Shown here piece by piece: positions 38,081 to 38,892 of a DNA stretch of 38,892 bases. Both the position numbers and the translations under genes were made by a program. Below the pieces are notes generated by a model. That model was not told where the DNA came from, ran no database searches, and saw only the letters and a list, made by a program, of their open reading frames with translations. This stretch comes from Pseudonocardiaceae bacterium (lineage in GTDB: Bacteria; Actinomycetota; Actinomycetes; Mycobacteriales; Pseudonocardiaceae): the NCBI GenBank assembly GCA_009377865.1, contig WHTH01000040.1:1-38892 (forward strand), read 5' to 3'. Each line of letters opens with the position of its first letter. The stretch's first letter is position 1.

Positions 38081-38892
38081 GTGAGCTGGCAGGACGAGCA
38101 ACGCCGGCTGGACGAAGAGCTGTCGGCCGGGCAGCTGTCCGCGGAGGACTACCATCGCCGTCGCGACGAGCTGATGACCCAACACGCAACTGGAGATGCG
38201 GACTCCGGTGGCGACCAGCCCGAAGCCGGGCAGGCACAGCAGGCCGCCACTCCCTTTCCGCCCGCCTTCCGGTGGGAGACCAGGTCCGACGAGGGCAACG
38301 AGACCACGCAGCTGTTCACCCCGGTGGATGCGGACCAGACACAGGTCGTCACGCCGCAGCCGAACGACACCGACCGCACCCAGGTGGTGCACGGTGGGCC
38401 GCTCGCCCAGCAAGAGGCGCAGCGCCCGGGCGCGGGTGAATCCGCTCCACCATGGGCGTCCTCGGACCTGCCGCCGAGGCAACAGCCGGACTCCGCCTGG
38501 ACGACACCGCCCGAGCCTTTCGAATCGGAGCAGTTCTCCAGTGCGCCTCGCATCGCGATCGTGGCCGCGGTCGTGGTGGTGGTGCTGCTGCTCATCGGCG
38601 GCGGGGTCGCCACGTACTGGCTGGTGGGCGGTGATGGCACGCAGGCCGATCCGGCGCGGGCCGCTGCGCCGCAACCACCCCCGGCCCAGGCGGAGGAGCC
38701 ACCAGCTCCGCCGGCGCCCCCCCCAGGAGCCGACCTGCCGGATCCCGCCCAGATCGGCGGTGACGGCCAAACCCGGGTGCTGCCCACCCTCAGCGAGCTG
38801 CAGGCCGCCGACGTGCTCACCCCGGAGGAGTACGCCGTGGTGGCCGACGCCGGCGCGACCGCATCCAAACTCCTCGTCACCTCGTTCGAGGA
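38081..38892 (+). CDS. Single-pass membrane protein, 3' end outside the window
   Basis: At least 270 residues, open to the window edge. GTG 38081 has the ribosome site AGGAAGGGGG. It begins SWQDEQRRLDEELSAGQLSA and EDYHRRRDEL, a short helical SHOCT-like motif. A long acidic, Gln/Pro-rich cytosolic segment with repeated T-Q-V/L-like phrases (TTQLFTPVD, DQTQVVTPQ, DRTQVVHGG) follows; these Thr-Gln repeats resemble FHA-recognised phospho-Thr sites. One membrane helix (about residues 165-190, IAIVAAVVVVVLLLIGGGVA) comes next, then a Pro-rich linker and the start of an extracellular domain (LSELQAADVLTPEEYAVVAD). I do not recognise a family. The TQ repeats could link it to Ser/Thr kinase signalling. 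Confidence 0.75.
   Translation, partial: MSWQDEQRRLDEELSAGQLSAEDYHRRRDELMTQHATGDADSGGDQPEAGQAQQAATPFPPAFRWETRSDEGNETTQLFTPVDADQTQVVTPQPNDTDRTQVVHGGPLAQQEAQRPGAGESAPPWASSDLPPRQQPDSAWTTPPEPFESEQFSSAPRIAIVAAVVVVVLLLIGGGVATYWLVGGDGTQADPARAAAPQPPPAQAEEPPAPPAPPPGADLPDPAQIGGDGQTRVLPTLSELQAADVLTPEEYAVVADAGATASKLLVTSFE

Noticed and set aside
1-38892. CRISPR arrays or insertion sequences
   Set aside because: No spaced short direct repeats, no transposase motifs and no terminal inverted repeats were seen. The only long direct repeat is the 205-bp gene duplication.

Overview
The window is high-GC DNA from an actinomycete, most likely of the order Pseudonocardiales. This rests on the GC-rich codon use, the many GTG starts and apparently leaderless transcripts, and the gene content: SEC-C/DUF5926, DUF4328, DUF3817, DUF4185 and DUF2277 proteins, an RNHCP protein, a LytS/LytTR pair beside sodium:solute symporters, and a type VII secretion (T7SS) locus with an FHA-bearing EccC/EssC ATPase. 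The taxonomic call is inference; the window holds no rRNA.

Layout. 1-3.2 kb: the 3' part of a divergent groEL, then a scarred locus with remnants of a kinase, a DEDDh-type exonuclease, a GntR/UTRA regulator and a frameshifted Nudix gene. 3.3-8.2 kb: a GH3 glycosidase, a manganese (yybP-ykoY) riboswitch in front of a GDT1/UPF0016 exporter, a conserved unknown protein, two small membrane proteins and a CPBP protease. 8.1-10.9 kb: a regulator tail, a DUF4185 protein, an internally deleted phosphodiesterase pseudogene, and arginine deiminase, whose promoter overlaps a 50-bp near-palindrome. 10.9-13.8 kb: a four-gene minus-strand operon (rhodanese, DUF4328, glycerophosphodiesterase, SEC-C/DUF5926). 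13.8-20.9 kb: a carboxylate-uptake region with a deleted DUF485/acetate-permease pair, an intact symporter with a small partner, a LytTR regulator, an S49 protease, two membrane proteins and a LytS kinase. 20.9-25.0 kb: a Fpg/Nei glycosylase, a membrane protein, RNHCP, TenA, DUF2277, a frameshifted EamA transporter and a small tail-anchored protein.

25.2-35.1 kb is a T7SS locus. A 1452-residue EccC with an FHA domain and three ATPase modules diverges from a WXG100 gene. Downstream on the minus strand lie a small Esx-like gene, a 502-residue candidate secreted protein, and a chain of duplicated small genes in three families (called A, B and C here), joined by 4-base start/stop overlaps. One junction carries a nearly identical 205-bp repeat and a chimeric remnant. 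This cassette is the best candidate for an undescribed system.

35.1-38.9 kb: an XRE-TPR regulator wrecked by several lesions, a Nudix gene whose middle reads on the opposite strand, MsrA, and the start of a single-pass membrane protein.

Theme: at least ten genes are broken by deletions, frameshifts or small inversions, while their neighbours are intact. This is either real gene decay or assembly error. The sequence alone cannot settle which.
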